64,000 bases of DNA from Rhodovulum euryhalinum (GTDB lineage: Bacteria > Pseudomonadota > Alphaproteobacteria > Rhodobacterales > Rhodobacteraceae), in the NCBI RefSeq assembly GCF_004342445.1, contig NZ_SLWW01000003.1, forward strand, positions 1-64,000, written 5' to 3'. Positions 18,217 to 26,404 of the stretch are shown piece after piece. A program made the position numbers and the translations under genes. The notes beneath the pieces were generated by a model that had not been told where the DNA came from, made no database searches, and saw nothing but the letters and a program-made list of their open reading frames with translations. Each line of letters starts with the position of its first letter. Position 1 is the first letter of the stretch.

Positions 18217-18840
18217 ATGCCGCATCGCGAGACCAGCAAGAGACGCCGGCCGTCCCTGTCCATGCCGATCCTCAGGACCTCGCGCGCGCAGCACAAGGCG
18301 GGCAACCTGACGCTTGGAACCCTGCTGGCGGGGCTTGGCGAACGGTCCTTCGGCTGGGCCATCGTGGTCTTTTCGCTGCTGACGCTGCTGCCGCTGCCCC
18401 CCGGATCGTCGCTTGTGACCGCGCTGCCGGTGCTGTTCACCACGGCGCAGATGATGGTCGGGTTTCCCCATGTGCGCCTGCCCGGTCCGGTCGCGCGGGT
18501 GAAGATCGACCAGCAAAAGCTGCGCCGCACCCTTCTGGGGCTGCGCCCCGTGACCCGCCGGCTGGAAAACACGCTGCGTCCGCGGCTGGTCGCGATCTTC
18601 GCGCCGCGGCACGAACCGCTGCTGGGTCTTGCGCTGTTCATCATCGCCTTTGCCCTGTTCCTGCCGATCCCGGGCAGTGGCTGGTTCCCGGCGATCTCGC
18701 TTTTCGTCGTGGGGGTTGGTCTGGTGGAACGGGACGGTGTGGTAACGGTGCTCGGCCTGGCCTTCGGGGCCTTCTCGGTGTTTCTGACGGTGGCGATCCT
18801 GATGTCGCTTGCGAACGGTGCCGAGGCGATGATCGGTTAG
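18217..18840 (+). CDS. ExoD-family membrane protein
   Basis: 207 residues with about four membrane segments and the ExoD-family layout: LTLGTLLAGLGERSFGWAIV near the start, LLTLLPLPPGSS, then FALFLPIPGSGWFPAIS. The family is named for rhizobial ExoD, linked to exopolysaccharide synthesis and alkali tolerance; the molecular role is unknown. ATG 18217 follows CAGGGGAG (18206-18212). A longer frame upstream lacks a good ribosome binding site and ATG 18217 suits a membrane protein start. It lies 134 bp after the c-di-GMP gene. Confidence 0.78.
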   Translation: MPHRETSKRRRPSLSMPILRTSRAQHKAGNLTLGTLLAGLGERSFGWAIVVFSLLTLLPLPPGSSLVTALPVLFTTAQMMVGFPHVRLPGPVARVKIDQQKLRRTLLGLRPVTRRLENTLRPRLVAIFAPRHEPLLGLALFIIAFALFLPIPGSGWFPAISLFVVGVGLVERDGVVTVLGLAFGAFSVFLTVAILMSLANGAEAMIG

Positions 18841-18981
18841 GACCCGAAGCGCACGCCAGGGCGCCGCCGCCCAAGGGGGAAACCGCGCCCGGTGCCGCGT
18901 CCGCGATTCTCGGCCGCCGGCACGCGGCCCTGCGGACGTGCACCCCGCGACTGCCGAAAAATGCGGCAGCGCAGCATGGAA

Positions 18982-18997
18982 TGTCGGAAAACTGACA
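18982..18997 (+). promoter_or_regulatory. NifA upstream activator site before nifA
   Basis: TGTCGGAAAACTGACA matches the NifA consensus TGT-N10-ACA exactly. It lies 110 bp before the nifA start. A weak GG-N10-GC element (GGTGCATCTCCCGC, about 19037-19050) could be the matching sigma-54 -24/-12 site. This suggests nifA is autoactivated or that a minor NifA-dependent promoter exists; the 16-bp motif alone can occur by chance. Confidence 0.55.
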
Positions 18998-19107
18998 AAA
19001 GCGTCGGCGCCCGGTACGGAAAACGGGGGATTCTGGTGCATCTCCCGCCGCATGCCATGGACAGGGACGCGGTGGCGGCGGATGATTTCCTTGGAAACGA
19101 GGATCAC

Positions 19108-20883
19108 ATGTCAATGTCCACCCTTGAGCACCGGACCGCCTTTGCCGCGGTGCGCCCGCAGATGGATCGGTTTCCGCTGGATACCGTCTGCGAGGCGGCG
19201 AAAATCCTGACCGGCGCCAGCGACCCGATCGCCGCGATGCCGTCTGTGCTGAACGTGCTGTCCTCGTTCATGGGGCTGCGGATGGGGGCGCTTGCGCTGC
19301 TGGACGACAAGGGCCGGTCGGGCGGGGACGGCAAGCCGGTGAACCCCTTCATCATTGCCGCGACCACCCACGGTTCGACCTGCGCGCCGCCCGAGACCCG
19401 GGCCCTGCCGATCCGGGCGACGCGGCAGGTGTTCCGCACCGGCGTCGCGCTGGTGTCGCGCAACGTGGTCGAGGAACTTGGCGAGGCGGCGATCCCGCCC
19501 GGCGCGCCGCACAACCGCTTCGCGCTGACCTCGGTGCCGATCCGCGAGCAGGTTCATTCGCCCTACGTGATCGGCGTGCTCGGCGCGTGGCGCGACCTCG
19601 ACGAGGGGGGGATGCGCTTTCTCGAAGAGGATCAGCGAGTGCTGACCATGGTGGCCGCGATCCTGGAACAGTCGATCAAGTTCCGCCGCCTCGTCGCCCG
19701 CGACCGCGAGCGGCTGATGGAGGAGGCGCGCCAGGCCCTGCACGCCGCCAACGAGACCGCCGCCGACAACTGCACGCTGCGCGGCGAGCCGATCAAGGGC
19801 ATCATCGGTGACAGCCCGGCGATCAAGGCGGTGACGGCGCAGATCCGCAAGGTCGCGCGCACCAACACCCCCGTCCTGCTGCGCGGCGAAAGCGGCACGG
19901 GCAAGGAACTCTTCGCCAAGGCCGTGCATGCGCTGTCGGACCGCCGCGACAAGCCCTTCGTCAAGGTCAACTGCGCCGCGCTCAGCCAGACGCTTCTGGA
20001 ATCGGAACTTTTCGGCCATGAGAAGGGATCGTTCACCGGGGCGCTCGCGCAGAAGAAGGGGCGGTTCGAACTGGCGGACACCGGCACACTTTTTCTGGAC
20101 GAGATCGGCGAGATCGGGCCCGAGTTCCAGGCGAAACTCCTGCGCATCCTGCAGGAGGGCGAGTTCGAGAGGGTCGGCGGGGCGAAGACGCTCAAGGTCG
20201 ATGTGCGGCTGGTGACGGCGACGAACCGCGATCTCGAGGCGGCGGTGGCGCGTGGCGATTTCCGCGCCGATCTCTATTTCCGCATCTGCGTGGTGCCGAT
20301 CGTGCTGCCGCCGCTGCGCGAGCGGGCCGAGGACGTGCCGACGCTGGCGCAGACCTTCCTTGACCGGTTCAACGCCCAGAACGGCATGGAAAAGCGGCTG
20401 ACCCCCCAGGCGATGGCCCAACTTGCCCGCTGCCAGTTCCCGGGCAACGTGCGCGAACTGGAAAACTGCATCAGCCGCGTCGCCGCGCTGTCCTCGGGCA
20501 GCGAGATCGACGAACGCGAACTGGCCTGCATGCAGGGCACCTGCCTCTCGGCCGAACTGTGGCGGATGCAGTCGGGTGACCGCTCGCCGATCGGCGGGCT
20601 TGCGACGGTGCGCACGCCGCTGCCGGTGATCGACAGCGGCGCAGGCCAGCGCCCGCCGGTGCCGCCGCTGCCGCCGGGGTTCGGCGAACCACCGCCTGCC
20701 GCTTTTGCCCCGCCGGCCGCCGCCGAGACGGCCGAGGCCGACGCGGACGAGCGCGCCCGACTGATCGACGCCATGGAGCGTGCGGGATGGGTGCAGGCCA
20801 AGGCCGCGCGGCTTCTGGGCCTGACGCCGCGCCAGATCGGCTATGCGCTGAAGAAGCACGGGGTCGAGGTCCGCAAGTTCTGA
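19108..20883 (+). CDS. nifA: Nitrogen fixation transcriptional activator NifA
   Basis: 591 residues: an N-terminal GAF domain (about 25-185), a sigma-54-interacting AAA+ domain with Walker A GESGTGKE near 260 and the loop [15 protein letters not shown] near 300, and a C-terminal helix-turn-helix ([20 protein letters not shown] region). A C-x11-C-x19-C-x4-C motif runs from the Cys in [15 protein letters not shown] to CMQGTC. This is the oxygen-sensitive NifA signature of rhizobia and Rhodobacter, which act without NifL. A Pro/Ala-rich linker precedes the HTH. ATG 19108 fits the conserved start. It should activate the nifB and nifH promoters. Confidence 0.96.
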   Translation: MSMSTLEHRTAFAAVRPQMDRFPLDTVCEAAKILTGASDPIAAMPSVLNVLSSFMGLRMGALALLDDKGRSGGDGKPVNPFIIAATTHGSTCAPPETRALPIRATRQVFRTGVALVSRNVVEELGEAAIPPGAPHNRFALTSVPIREQVHSPYVIGVLGAWRDLDEGGMRFLEEDQRVLTMVAAILEQSIKFRRLVARDRERLMEEARQALHAANETAADNCTLRGEPIKGIIGDSPAIKAVTAQIRKVARTNTPVLLRGESGTGKELFAKAVHALSDRRDKPFVKVNCAALSQTLLESELFGHEKGSFTGALAQKKGRFELADTGTLFLDEIGEIGPEFQAKLLRILQEGEFERVGGAKTLKVDVRLVTATNRDLEAAVARGDFRADLYFRICVVPIVLPPLRERAEDVPTLAQTFLDRFNAQNGMEKRLTPQAMAQLARCQFPGNVRELENCISRVAALSSGSEIDERELACMQGTCLSAELWRMQSGDRSPIGGLATVRTPLPVIDSGAGQRPPVPPLPPGFGEPPPAAFAPPAAAETAEADADERARLIDAMERAGWVQAKAARLLGLTPRQIGYALKKHGVEVRKF

Positions 20884-20897
20884 GACACCCGCAGGCC

Positions 20898-21119
20898 TCA
20901 GGCCCCGCAGGATTCGCCCGAGGCGGGGCAGGCGGTCTGCCCATAGGACCAGGGTGCATCGCACCATGTCGCCCGGCAGGACTCGGCCCCGTCCGGCTGA
21001 CGTTCGCCGGGCACATGCATGCAGATCGGCGCGGGTGTCCGGCGCCGGGGCGCGCCGTGGGCTGCCGCGGCGCTGGTTCGGCCCTGGTGCCGTTCGGCGA
21101 AGTGCTCTGCTCTGTCCAT
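20898..21119 (-). CDS. Small Cys-rich protein, 73 residues (candidate)
   Basis: On the strand opposite nifA and nifB, an ATG at 21119 with a purine-rich GGGAAAAGG leader opens a 73-residue frame. The C-terminal half has five Cys: PICMHVPGER, AESCRATWCDAPW, GQTACPASGESCGA. Third codon positions are mostly G or C, as expected for a real gene here. No known family is recognised. The Cys pattern suggests metal or Fe-S binding or disulphides. Its position in the nifA-nifB gap is the only hint of a role. It could be a chance frame in GC-rich DNA. Confidence 0.4.
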   Translation of the reverse strand: MDRAEHFAERHQGRTSAAAAHGAPRRRTPAPICMHVPGERQPDGAESCRATWCDAPWSYGQTACPASGESCGA

Positions 21120-21257
21120 CCTTTTCCCTTTCCTGTTCGGTGTCGCCGGCTGCTGGGCTGCCGCTCGATATGGACCCTTGTAGCCGACCGTGCCTGACCG
21201 TGGCCTGACGCGGGTCGTCAGCCGGGCGACAGGGCGAATGTCGCGTTTCCGACGCTC

Positions 21258-21273
21258 TGTCGCCGCACCGACA
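21258..21273 (+). promoter_or_regulatory. NifA upstream activator site before nifB
   Basis: TGTCGCCGCACCGACA is an exact TGT-N10-ACA NifA site. It lies 55 bp upstream of the -24/-12 element of nifB, on the correct side for NifA contacting sigma-54 polymerase by DNA looping. Confidence 0.72.
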
Positions 21274-21325
21274 GCCCCCCGCCGCCTGTGGTCCGCAATC
21301 GGCAGCCATGGGCGTTGCGAACGGC

Positions 21326-21343
21326 TTGGCACGCTTTCTGCTT
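21326..21343 (+). promoter_or_regulatory. Sigma-54 promoter of the nifB operon
   Basis: TTGGCACGCTTTCTGCTT fits the -24/-12 consensus YTGGCACG-N4-TTGCW: GG at 21328-21329 and GC at 21340-21341 with the required 10-bp spacing. It is nearly identical to the nifH promoter at 25382-25399. Transcription should start about 12 bp further on, giving a short leader to nifB at 21382. Confidence 0.9.
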
Positions 21344-21381
21344 GTCTGTTCGGCAAGCATCCAAGCCGAAGGAGTCTGTCC

Positions 21382-22848
21382 ATGTCCTCGCCCCTGATCC
21401 CGCTGTCCGGCCTGAAGATCGCCACCAGAAAGGAGATGGGGCAGGGGGGGTGTTCGGCCTCGTCCTGCGGGTCCAAGGCCGGGCCGGACGACATGGACCC
21501 GGCCACCTGGGCCAAGGTCAAGGATCACCCCTGCTATTCCGAAGAGGCGCATCACTACTTTGCCCGGATGCACGTAGCGGTCGCGCCCGCCTGCAACATC
21601 CAGTGCAACTACTGCAACCGGAAATACGACTGCGCCAACGAAAGCCGCCCGGGCGTCGTGTCGGAGCGCCTGACGCCGGATCAGGCCGCGCGCAAGGTGC
21701 TGGCGGTGGCCGCCGAGGTGCCGCAATTGTCGGTTCTCGGGATCGCCGGGCCCGGCGACGCGGCCTATGACTGGAAGCGAACGAAATCCACCTTCGAACA
21801 GGTCGCAGAGCGGCTGCCCGACATCCGGCTGTGCCTGTCCTCGAACGGCCTCGCGCTGCCCGACCGGGTGGACGAGATCGTTTCGATGAACATCGACCAC
21901 GTGACGATCACGATCAACGCCATCGATCCCGAGATCGGCCAGCACATCTATCCCTGGGTCTTCTTCCAGGGCGCGCGGCACACGGGGATCGAGGCCGCCA
22001 CGATCCTGCGCGACCGCCAGCTTCTGGCGCTGGAAATGCTGACCGCGAGGGGCGTGCTGGTCAAGGTGAACTCGGTGCTGATCCCGGGCATCAACGACGA
22101 GCACCTGATCGAGGTGAACAAGGCGGTGAAAGCGCGGGGCGCCTTCCTGCACAACATCATGCCGCTGATCTCGGACCCGGCGCATGGCACGCATTTCGGC
22201 CTGACCGGCCAGCGCGGGCCGACCGGCGCCGAACTGAAAAAGGTGCAGGACGCCTGTGCGGGCGGCGCGAACCTGATGCGCCATTGCCGCCAGTGCCGGG
22301 CCGACGCGGTGGGCCTGCTGGGCGAGGATCGCGGGCAGGAGTTCACCCTCGACAAGCTGCCCGAGGTGATCGAGGACGCCCCCGAGGCGCGCGAAGCCTA
22401 TCGCGTCTGGGTGGCCGAGGAACGCCGTGACCGCGCCGCCGCCGCTGCCGCCGCAGAGGCCGTGGTTCCCGCCGCCGAAACGCCCACCCTGTTTGCCGTC
22501 TGCACCCGGGGGTCGGGCCGGATCAACCTGCATTTCGGATACGCGACGGAATTCCAGATCTACGAGGCCGATGCCGACGGCATCCGCTTCGTCGGGCATC
22601 GCCGGGCGGACAATTACTGCCTTGGCGGCCATGGCGACAGCGAACGGATGGAGGAGATCCTGCGGGTGCTGGCGGACGTGCCCTATGTCCTGTGCGCCAA
22701 GATCGGCGACGGCCCCCGCAAGAGGCTGGCCGCGGCGGGCATCGAGGCGATCGACAGCCTTGGACAGGACTATATCGAGACGGCGATCGCCGCGGTTCTG
22801 GAGGCCAGGACGGCGCGGACGGGCCGGGATGCCGCACGGCGCGCCTGA
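21382..22848 (+). CDS. nifB: Nitrogenase cofactor biosynthesis protein NifB
   Basis: 488 residues. A radical SAM domain with the C-x3-C-x2-C cluster motif (CNIQCNYC, around 71-78) makes up the first 300 residues. A C-terminal NifX-like domain (from about 370, beginning TLFAVCTRGSGRINLHFGYA) follows an Ala-rich linker. NifB builds NifB-co, the 8Fe-9S-C precursor of FeMo-co, from 4Fe-4S clusters and SAM. Further conserved cysteines occur near the N-terminus (GGCSASSCG) and in MRHCRQCRADAVG. ATG 21382 follows GAAGGAG. It heads a six-gene NifA/sigma-54 operon. Confidence 0.97.
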   Translation: MSSPLIPLSGLKIATRKEMGQGGCSASSCGSKAGPDDMDPATWAKVKDHPCYSEEAHHYFARMHVAVAPACNIQCNYCNRKYDCANESRPGVVSERLTPDQAARKVLAVAAEVPQLSVLGIAGPGDAAYDWKRTKSTFEQVAERLPDIRLCLSSNGLALPDRVDEIVSMNIDHVTITINAIDPEIGQHIYPWVFFQGARHTGIEAATILRDRQLLALEMLTARGVLVKVNSVLIPGINDEHLIEVNKAVKARGAFLHNIMPLISDPAHGTHFGLTGQRGPTGAELKKVQDACAGGANLMRHCRQCRADAVGLLGEDRGQEFTLDKLPEVIEDAPEAREAYRVWVAEERRDRAAAAAAAEAVVPAAETPTLFAVCTRGSGRINLHFGYATEFQIYEADADGIRFVGHRRADNYCLGGHGDSERMEEILRVLADVPYVLCAKIGDGPRKRLAAAGIEAIDSLGQDYIETAIAAVLEARTARTGRDAARRA

Positions 22849-22875
22849 CCCCCGGTTCAAACCCAGGAGACTCCG

Positions 22876-23070
22876 ATGGCCTTCAAGATCGTCACCTCGC
22901 AATGCACCGTCTGCGGCGCCTGTGAATTCGAATGTCCGAACGCGGCGATCCGGTTTCGCAAGGGCGCCTATGTGATTGACCCCGCGCTCTGCACCGAATG
23001 CGAGGGCCAGTTCGCGGCCCCGCAATGCGCCTCGATCTGCCCGGTGCCGAACACCTGCGTTCCGGCCTGA
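22876..23070 (+). CDS. 4Fe-4S ferredoxin of the nif cluster
   Basis: 64 residues with two cluster motifs: [12 protein letters not shown] (C-x2-C-x2-C-x3-CP) near the N-terminus, and [18 protein letters not shown] (C-x2-C-x8-C-x3-CP) in the second half. This is the 2[4Fe-4S] ferredoxin type that follows nifB in many diazotrophs (FdxN/FdxB-like) and is thought to supply electrons or clusters for NifB-dependent cofactor assembly. It is separated from nifB by 27 bp. The exact gene name differs between species, so none is assigned. Confidence 0.92.
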   Translation: MAFKIVTSQCTVCGACEFECPNAAIRFRKGAYVIDPALCTECEGQFAAPQCASICPVPNTCVPA

Positions 23071-23074
23071 TGCG

Positions 23075-23848
23075 ATGCCGGGCGGTCCCGATCCGCTGGA
23101 CTGGCAGGGCCGGCCGCTGGAGTGCGGCGCCTGCCGGTTCGCGGCACTGCTTGCCCGGCGCCAGTGTGGGCCGGGCTGGTCCTGCGCCTTCGATCGCTAC
23201 GCGCCCCGGATCGCGCGGTTCTTCGTGATGAACCCCGAGGCCGCCGATCTCTGCCTCGATGCGCCTTATGCCGAGACTCGGGCTAACGCGGCGCGGGTCG
23301 CGAACCTGTTCCGGCTGCGCCCGCTGCTGGACGATCCCGACCCGGGGGTGCGCGCGGTTGCGGTGCTGCGCCTGCCCGCGGCGCAGGCCCGCGCCGCGCT
23401 GAACGATCCCGAACGCGAGGTGCGCCTCGCGCTGGCTTGGCGGTTGCCGTTTGCCGATGTCGTGCAGCTTCTGTCCGACGCGGATCCCCAGGTGCGGCTG
23501 GTTGCGGCGCGACGTGCCGATCCGGGCGTGCTGCCGCTTCTGGTGCATGACCCGGACCCGGAAATCCGCGCGCTGGTGGCCGGTCGCATCGGCCTGCGCT
23601 GGATCGACCCGCTGCTGGCCGATCCCGAACCGCTGGTCCGCCGCGCGGTCGCGGCCCGCCTGGCGCCCGAGCGACTGCCGGCTCTGGCCGACGACCCGGA
23701 CCTGCGGGTGCGCCACGCCGTCGCCGAACGGGCCGGTGCCGCGCTTGCCGCGCGCCTGCTCGACGACCCCGAACCGCCCGTCCGCGAGGCCGCTGCCGCG
23801 CGGCTTGCCGAACTTTCCGCCGAAAGGGAAACCGATGTCGACCGATGA
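23075..23848 (+). CDS. LRV (leucine-rich repeat variant) Fe-S protein
   Basis: 257 residues. The N-terminus has a Cys cluster (ECGACRF, RRQCGPGWSC) of the kind that holds a 4Fe-4S cluster in the Azotobacter LRV protein. The rest is a chain of about seven repeats of roughly 24 residues, each with a DPDPxVRAxVAxRL-like core (for example DPEREVRLALAWRL, DADPQVRLVAARRA, DPEPLVRRAVAARL). The function is unknown; such proteins recur in nif regions and may be scaffolds. ATG 23075 lies 4 bp after the ferredoxin stop and the 3' end overlaps nifZ by 14 bp. Confidence 0.88.
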   Translation: MPGGPDPLDWQGRPLECGACRFAALLARRQCGPGWSCAFDRYAPRIARFFVMNPEAADLCLDAPYAETRANAARVANLFRLRPLLDDPDPGVRAVAVLRLPAAQARAALNDPEREVRLALAWRLPFADVVQLLSDADPQVRLVAARRADPGVLPLLVHDPDPEIRALVAGRIGLRWIDPLLADPEPLVRRAVAARLAPERLPALADDPDLRVRHAVAERAGAALAARLLDDPEPPVREAAAARLAELSAERETDVDR

Positions 23849-24113
23849 CCGCGAAATCGAGATCTACGGCCCGCCCGCCTTCGAACCCGGAGAGAAGGTG
23901 CGCTGCCTGAAACACATCCGCAACGACGGCACCGTACCCGGCCGCGAGGTCGGCGAATTCGTCGTGCGCAAAGGTGAGGTGGGCTATGTCCGCGACATCG
24001 GCACCTTCCTGCAACAGTTTTACATCTACGCCGTCGAGTTCGTTGACAGCCGCAGCATCGTCGGCATGCGCCGCGATGAGCTTGTGAGCCTTGAAAAGGA
24101 GATCGCCCAATGA
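23835..24113 (+). CDS. nifZ: Nitrogen fixation protein NifZ
   Basis: 92 residues with the NifZ-domain features: EIYGPPAFEPGEKVRCLKHI at the start, then GEFVVRKGEVGYVRDIGTFL and IYAVEFVDSRSIVGMRRDEL. NifZ acts as a chaperone in formation of the second P-cluster of the MoFe protein. ATG 23835 lies inside the end of the LRV gene (14-bp overlap) and the stop overlaps nifT by 4 bp, so all three are translationally linked. Confidence 0.94.
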   Translation: MSTDDREIEIYGPPAFEPGEKVRCLKHIRNDGTVPGREVGEFVVRKGEVGYVRDIGTFLQQFYIYAVEFVDSRSIVGMRRDELVSLEKEIAQ

Positions 24114-24319
24114 AGATCATGGTCCGGGAAACGCCCAAGGGCATGGAGGTCTACGTGCCCAAGAAGGATCTCGAGGAACTGGTCGTCGAATCCGAGAAAC
24201 CGGGCGTCTGGGGCGGCTGGGCCAGGCTTTCGAATGGCTGGACCTTCGAGATGCCCGCTTTCGACGAGGCGCCGAAACTGCCGATCACGGTCGAGGCACG
24301 CCGGCTGTCGGTGGAGTAG
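24110..24319 (+). CDS. nifT: Nitrogen fixation protein NifT/FixU
   Basis: 69 residues, the usual size of NifT. It begins MKIMVRETPKGMEVYVPKKD and contains WGGWARLSNGWTFEMP, the typical family core. The role is not established; deletions in other diazotrophs have little effect on fixation. It starts at the ATGA overlap with nifZ and ends 5 bp before the SIR2-like gene. Confidence 0.93.
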   Translation: MKIMVRETPKGMEVYVPKKDLEELVVESEKPGVWGGWARLSNGWTFEMPAFDEAPKLPITVEARRLSVE

Positions 24320-24324
24320 GGGTG

Positions 24325-25158
24325 ATGGGGGACGAAACCCGCCTCGCGCATCTGATCGAAGAGATCGCCCAGGGCAAGCGCGTGCCCTATCTGGGCCCGG
24401 GCGTCGCGGCGCTGTCACCGGGGGCGGCACCCGCCTCACCGTCGGATCTGTGCGCCGCGATCGAGGCGAAGGTGCGGGCGCCGAAACGGGCCACGGGCAA
24501 CCTGTGGTCGGTCGCCCAGTTCGTCGAAAGCCGCCGGTTCCGCCGGACGCTGGAAGCGATCGTGCAGGAGGTCTTCACCGCGCGGCCCGTGCCGGGGTCC
24601 TTGCATCGCTGGATCGTCCGCGCGCGCCCGCCGCTGGTGATCGACGCCTGGTATGACGGCCAGATCCTGGATGCCGCGATGGCCGAGGGCATGGGCACCT
24701 GGGGCTGGGTGCAGGGCATCAGCCGCAATGGCGAAAGCCGCGACATCTGGACCCTGGCCTATGACTCGACCGGCGCGCTGCTTGGCGAGGCCCCCGATCC
24801 GGCCTGGGAGACGCTGGTCTACAAGCCGCACGGGTTGATCCGTCCGGGCCATTCCTTCCTGATCTCGGACAGCGACTATGTCGAGGTGCTGACCGAGATC
24901 GACATCCAGAGCCCGATCCCGGACGAGGTGCAGAACCGCCGCACCGGCCGCCCCTTCCTGTTTCTCGGCTGCCGCTTCGACGACCAGCTCTTGCGCACCT
25001 ATGCCCGGCAGGTGGCGAAACGGGCGGGGCAGGGCCATGTCGCGGTGATCGAGGGGCCGCTGACCCGGATGGAAGAGAAGTTCTTCGACGAGATGGGGAT
25101 CGAGCGGCTGGATCTGCCGCTGTCCGCGGTGGAGGCCGCGGTGTCGGTCCCGGCCTGA
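24325..25158 (+). CDS. SIR2-like protein at the end of the nifB operon
   Basis: 277 residues with the outline of the SIR2_2 group: an N-terminal glycine loop YLGPGV (22-27), IDAWYDGQILDAA (106-118) where the family has a TxNYD-type motif, the catalytic-type His in KPHG (167-170), DSDY (182-185) and the C-terminal strand FLGCRFDDQLL (213-223). Sirtuins and SIR2 NADases use the Asn of that motif plus the His; here Trp109 stands where Asn is expected, so NAD hydrolysis is doubtful and NAD(H) binding or sensing is an alternative. It is co-transcribed with nifT (5-bp gap) and followed by a strong terminator. Confidence 0.7.
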   Translation: MGDETRLAHLIEEIAQGKRVPYLGPGVAALSPGAAPASPSDLCAAIEAKVRAPKRATGNLWSVAQFVESRRFRRTLEAIVQEVFTARPVPGSLHRWIVRARPPLVIDAWYDGQILDAAMAEGMGTWGWVQGISRNGESRDIWTLAYDSTGALLGEAPDPAWETLVYKPHGLIRPGHSFLISDSDYVEVLTEIDIQSPIPDEVQNRRTGRPFLFLGCRFDDQLLRTYARQVAKRAGQGHVAVIEGPLTRMEEKFFDEMGIERLDLPLSAVEAAVSVPA

Positions 25159-25195
25159 ACACTCTGAAAACCGTGAGCTTGCGCCTTTCTGATGC

Positions 25196-25222
25196 GGCCC
25201 CCATCCGGGGGCCGTTTTCTTG
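25196..25222 (+). terminator. Rho-independent terminator of the nifB operon
   Basis: GGCCCCC (25196-25202), loop ATCC, GGGGGCC (25207-25213), then GTTTTCTT. It lies 38 bp after the SIR2-like stop and separates the nifB operon from the nifH promoter. Confidence 0.88.
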
Positions 25223-25299
25223 AGCATTTTTTCCCGGAGGAAGATGCGCGCGGCGGTTAGCGGCGCAGGGGCGAAGGCGACAGCCGGTTGTGGCTTCTT

Positions 25300-25315
25300 T
25301 GTCGGGTTCTACACA
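25300..25315 (+). promoter_or_regulatory. NifA upstream activator site before nifH
   Basis: TGTCGGGTTCTACACA is an exact TGT-N10-ACA site about 70 bp upstream of the nifH -24/-12 element. The stretch between the two is A/T-rich (25340-25375), which would favour DNA bending. Confidence 0.75.
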
Positions 25316-25381
25316 TCACAATACTGCGCGCGGGTATGATGCAGGTTATTGTTTTAAAATGATAAAAGTTTTTCGCCTGGC

Positions 25382-25399
25382 TTGGCACGCTTCCTGCTT
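25382..25399 (+). promoter_or_regulatory. Sigma-54 promoter of nifHDK
   Basis: TTGGCACGCTTCCTGCTT has GG at 25384-25385 and GC at 25396-25397, exactly 10 bp between, matching YTGGCACG-N4-TTGCW. It differs from the nifB promoter by one base across 18. nifH starts 72 bp downstream. Confidence 0.93.
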
Positions 25400-25452
25400 C
25401 AAGAGGGCCGAGAGGGGCCGCGACGCCTTCTCGCGACACCGAACCTAGATAG

Positions 25453-26346
<894 letters not shown>

Positions 26347-26353
26347 GACACGC

Positions 26354-26375
26354 GGGCCGGCCCGTGCGCCGGCCC
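26354..26375 (+). repeat. Hairpin between nifH and nifD
   Basis: GGGCCGGC (26354-26361) pairs with GCCGGCCC (26368-26375) around a 6-nt loop, 8 bp after the nifH stop. There is no U-tract, so it should not terminate strongly. It could protect the 3' end of a processed nifH transcript, fitting the known need for more Fe protein than MoFe protein. Confidence 0.6.
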
Positions 26376-26404
26376 ACCCCATCCCGCCCGAAGGAGTCAG
26401 CCAG

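Noticed and set aside
19111-23025. 1304-codon minus-strand frame across nifA and nifB
   Set aside because: Shadow of nifA and nifB. Its composition is typical of antisense GC-rich DNA and it lacks any motif.
25196-25320. Riboswitch-like leader upstream of nifH
   Set aside because: The structure seen is the terminator of the upstream operon plus a NifA site; no conserved riboswitch core is present.
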